From assembly GCF_002979755.1 (NCBI RefSeq), contig NZ_PCPP01000001.1, positions 714,665 to 778,664 on the forward strand: a stretch of 64,000 nucleotides of DNA, read 5' to 3'. The first letter of the stretch is position 1; every line of letters starts with the position of its first letter. The position numbers and the translations under genes are program-made. The notes under the pieces were generated by a model. It was not told the origin of the DNA, did not search any database, and was given only the letters and a program-made list of their open reading frames with translations. Shown one piece after another: positions 63,093 to 64,000 of the stretch. The stretch is from Chryseobacterium culicis (lineage in GTDB: Bacteria > Bacteroidota > Bacteroidia > Flavobacteriales > Weeksellaceae).

Positions 63093-63113
63093 CCGTATTT
63101 TTAATTGATAGAT

Positions 63114-63149
63114 AATAAAAACAGCTTTTCAAAACGGGCTGTTTTTATT
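63114..63149 (+). terminator. Terminator after the 602-residue gene
   Basis: AATAAAAACAGC (63114-63125) and GCTGTTTTTATT (63138-63149) with a 12-nt loop, followed by Ts. Confidence 0.85.
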
Positions 63150-63159
63150 TTTTTATTTG

Positions 63160-63290
63160 ACAAACGCAAAGGCGCAAGCTTTTTATTACAATATATATTT
63201 TTTAGGCGCAAGAAAATCAATGAGAAGATTATACAAATCTTTGCGCCTTAAAGCAGTTTGTTTTTAATTAATTTGCGCCTTTGCATTTTC
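63160..63290. repeat. Dispersed repeat family 2, copy C
   Basis: Contains ACGCAAAGGCGCAAGC, TTAGGCGCAAGAAAATCAAT, TCTTTGCGCCTTAAAGC and TTTGCGCCTTTGCATTT, the same units as copies A and B. The rest of the 63093-63427 gap has no visible gene. Confidence 0.75.
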
Positions 63291-63427
63291 CAAAAAATCA
63301 ATAACCAAAAAAAACTTAGGAAACATCAGTGTTTTCATTTATAATAACTATAGTTGGAATGGCTATTTTGAATAGTCTTCGCCCTTAATATTCCTTACCT
63401 TAGATCTCACTTAGTAAAATTATTTTT

Positions 63428-64000
63428 ATGGAAAAAAGAAAAATCAAAAACACCGATTTAATGATTGCCCCAATCAATTTCGGAGGAAATGTTTTTGGAT
63501 GGACTCTGGACGAGAAACAGTCTTTCGATATACTAGACCGCTTTACAGAAGCCGGATTCAATTTTATAGATACTGCAGACACCTATTCTTGGTGGGTGAA
63601 CGGAAAAGGCGGACAGTCTGAGGAGATTATCGGAAAGTGGATGAAAAGCAGATCGAACCGCAATGACATCGTTTTAGCAACGAAAGTAGGCTCAGAGACA
63701 AAAGAACATGGCTATGACATCAGCAAAAAACATATTCTAAAATCTGTAGACGAATCTCTGCAAAGGCTGCAGACCGATCATATTGACCTTTATTATACTC
63801 ATTTTGATGACAACATCACTCCGGTAGAAGAAACGCTTTCTGCTTATGATGAAATTATTAAGGCTGGAAAAGTACGTTATATTGCGGCTTCCAATTTATC
63901 ACCGGAACGTTTGAAAGCTTCATTTGATGCTGCCGAGAAGAATAACCTTCCCAAATATGTTGCATTACAGCCTCATTACAATTTAATGGAAAGAGAAGGT
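63428..64000 (+). CDS. Aldo/keto reductase, N-terminal part, cut by window end
   Basis: The first 191 residues of an aldo/keto reductase. Visible are the start MEKRKIKNTDLMIAPINFGG, the catalytic D and Y in FIDTADTYSWW, the K of IVLATKVGSETKEH and H of LYYTHFDDNITPVEE, and the ASNLSPE strand. It belongs to the bacterial AKR group related to YajO/Tas. The frame is open to base 64000, so the C-terminal half is missing. The substrate is unknown. Confidence 0.88.
   Translation, partial: MEKRKIKNTDLMIAPINFGGNVFGWTLDEKQSFDILDRFTEAGFNFIDTADTYSWWVNGKGGQSEEIIGKWMKSRSNRNDIVLATKVGSETKEHGYDISKKHILKSVDESLQRLQTDHIDLYYTHFDDNITPVEETLSAYDEIIKAGKVRYIAASNLSPERLKASFDAAEKNNLPKYVALQPHYNLMEREG

Noticed and set aside
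1..64000. CRISPR arrays, tRNA and rRNA genes, insertion sequences
   Set aside because: No regularly spaced repeats, cloverleaf structures, rRNA motifs or transposase frames were found on either strand.

Overview
The window looks like a chromosomal segment of a member of the phylum Bacteroidota, most likely Chryseobacterium or a close relative in the Weeksellaceae. The evidence is the AT-rich sequence, promoters of the form TTTG-N(about 19)-TAnnTTTG (clearest at 18398-18429), A-rich translation starts with little Shine-Dalgarno signal, a SusC-like N-terminal domain on the TonB-dependent receptor, an RND-TolC fusion pump, and protein sequences that read as flavobacterial throughout. No rRNA, tRNA, transposase, integrase, phage gene or CRISPR array was seen. 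The genus is an inference.

Layout. 1-6533: the 5' part of a ligase-associated exonuclease gene (cut by the window start), two short-chain dehydrogenases, a GlcG-type protein, AraC and Crp/Fnr regulators, a PPC/DUF296 protein, a 3-hydroxyisobutyrate dehydrogenase-like enzyme and a CAT-like acetyltransferase. 6738-12602: a tight four-gene cassette (TerB-like repeats plus BRCT; TerB_C protein; BrxD-like ATPase; Lhr-like helicase) closed by a strong terminator. This resembles a DNA-processing or defence module. 13137-22795: mixed metabolic and stress genes (MBL hydrolase, two MFS transporters, HxlR regulator, esterases, FrnE/DsbA protein, nucleosidase, GNAT, a second Crp/Fnr).

23080-38113: a complete NRPS-independent (NIS) siderophore locus. 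A clavaminate-synthase-like Fe(II)/2-oxoglutarate oxygenase (probable lysine 4-hydroxylase) is divergent from an operon. The operon encodes a PLP decarboxylase, an IucA/IucC-acyltransferase fusion, an amine N-hydroxylase, a second IucA/IucC synthetase, a MATE exporter, an acyl carrier protein, an acyl-AMP ligase, a TonB-dependent receptor and a PepSY membrane protein. The set predicts a hydroxamate siderophore built from hydroxylated cadaverine. 38626-45270: a MocR-type regulator divergent from a biotin operon (a ferritin-like diiron protein, bioF, bioD, bioB), followed by bioA. 46021-53858: HxlR/MBL, DUF421, MFS/AraC, and an MFS-siderophore-interacting protein-Crp/Fnr group. 53991-60042: a heavy-metal RND efflux system in which the pump and the TolC-like channel are one reading frame with an internal signal peptide. 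60095-64000: two small membrane/secreted proteins, a 602-residue orphan and the 5' part of an aldo/keto reductase.

Features that link distant parts: two FNR-type palindromes (TTGAT-N4-ATCAA) lie about 41 bp upstream of predicted transcription starts, and both lie next to genes for Crp/Fnr proteins that carry the FNR-type E-x-x-S-R recognition motif. Two families of dispersed intergenic repeats (two and three copies) lie between operons. All function calls come from reading motifs by eye; no database search was run.
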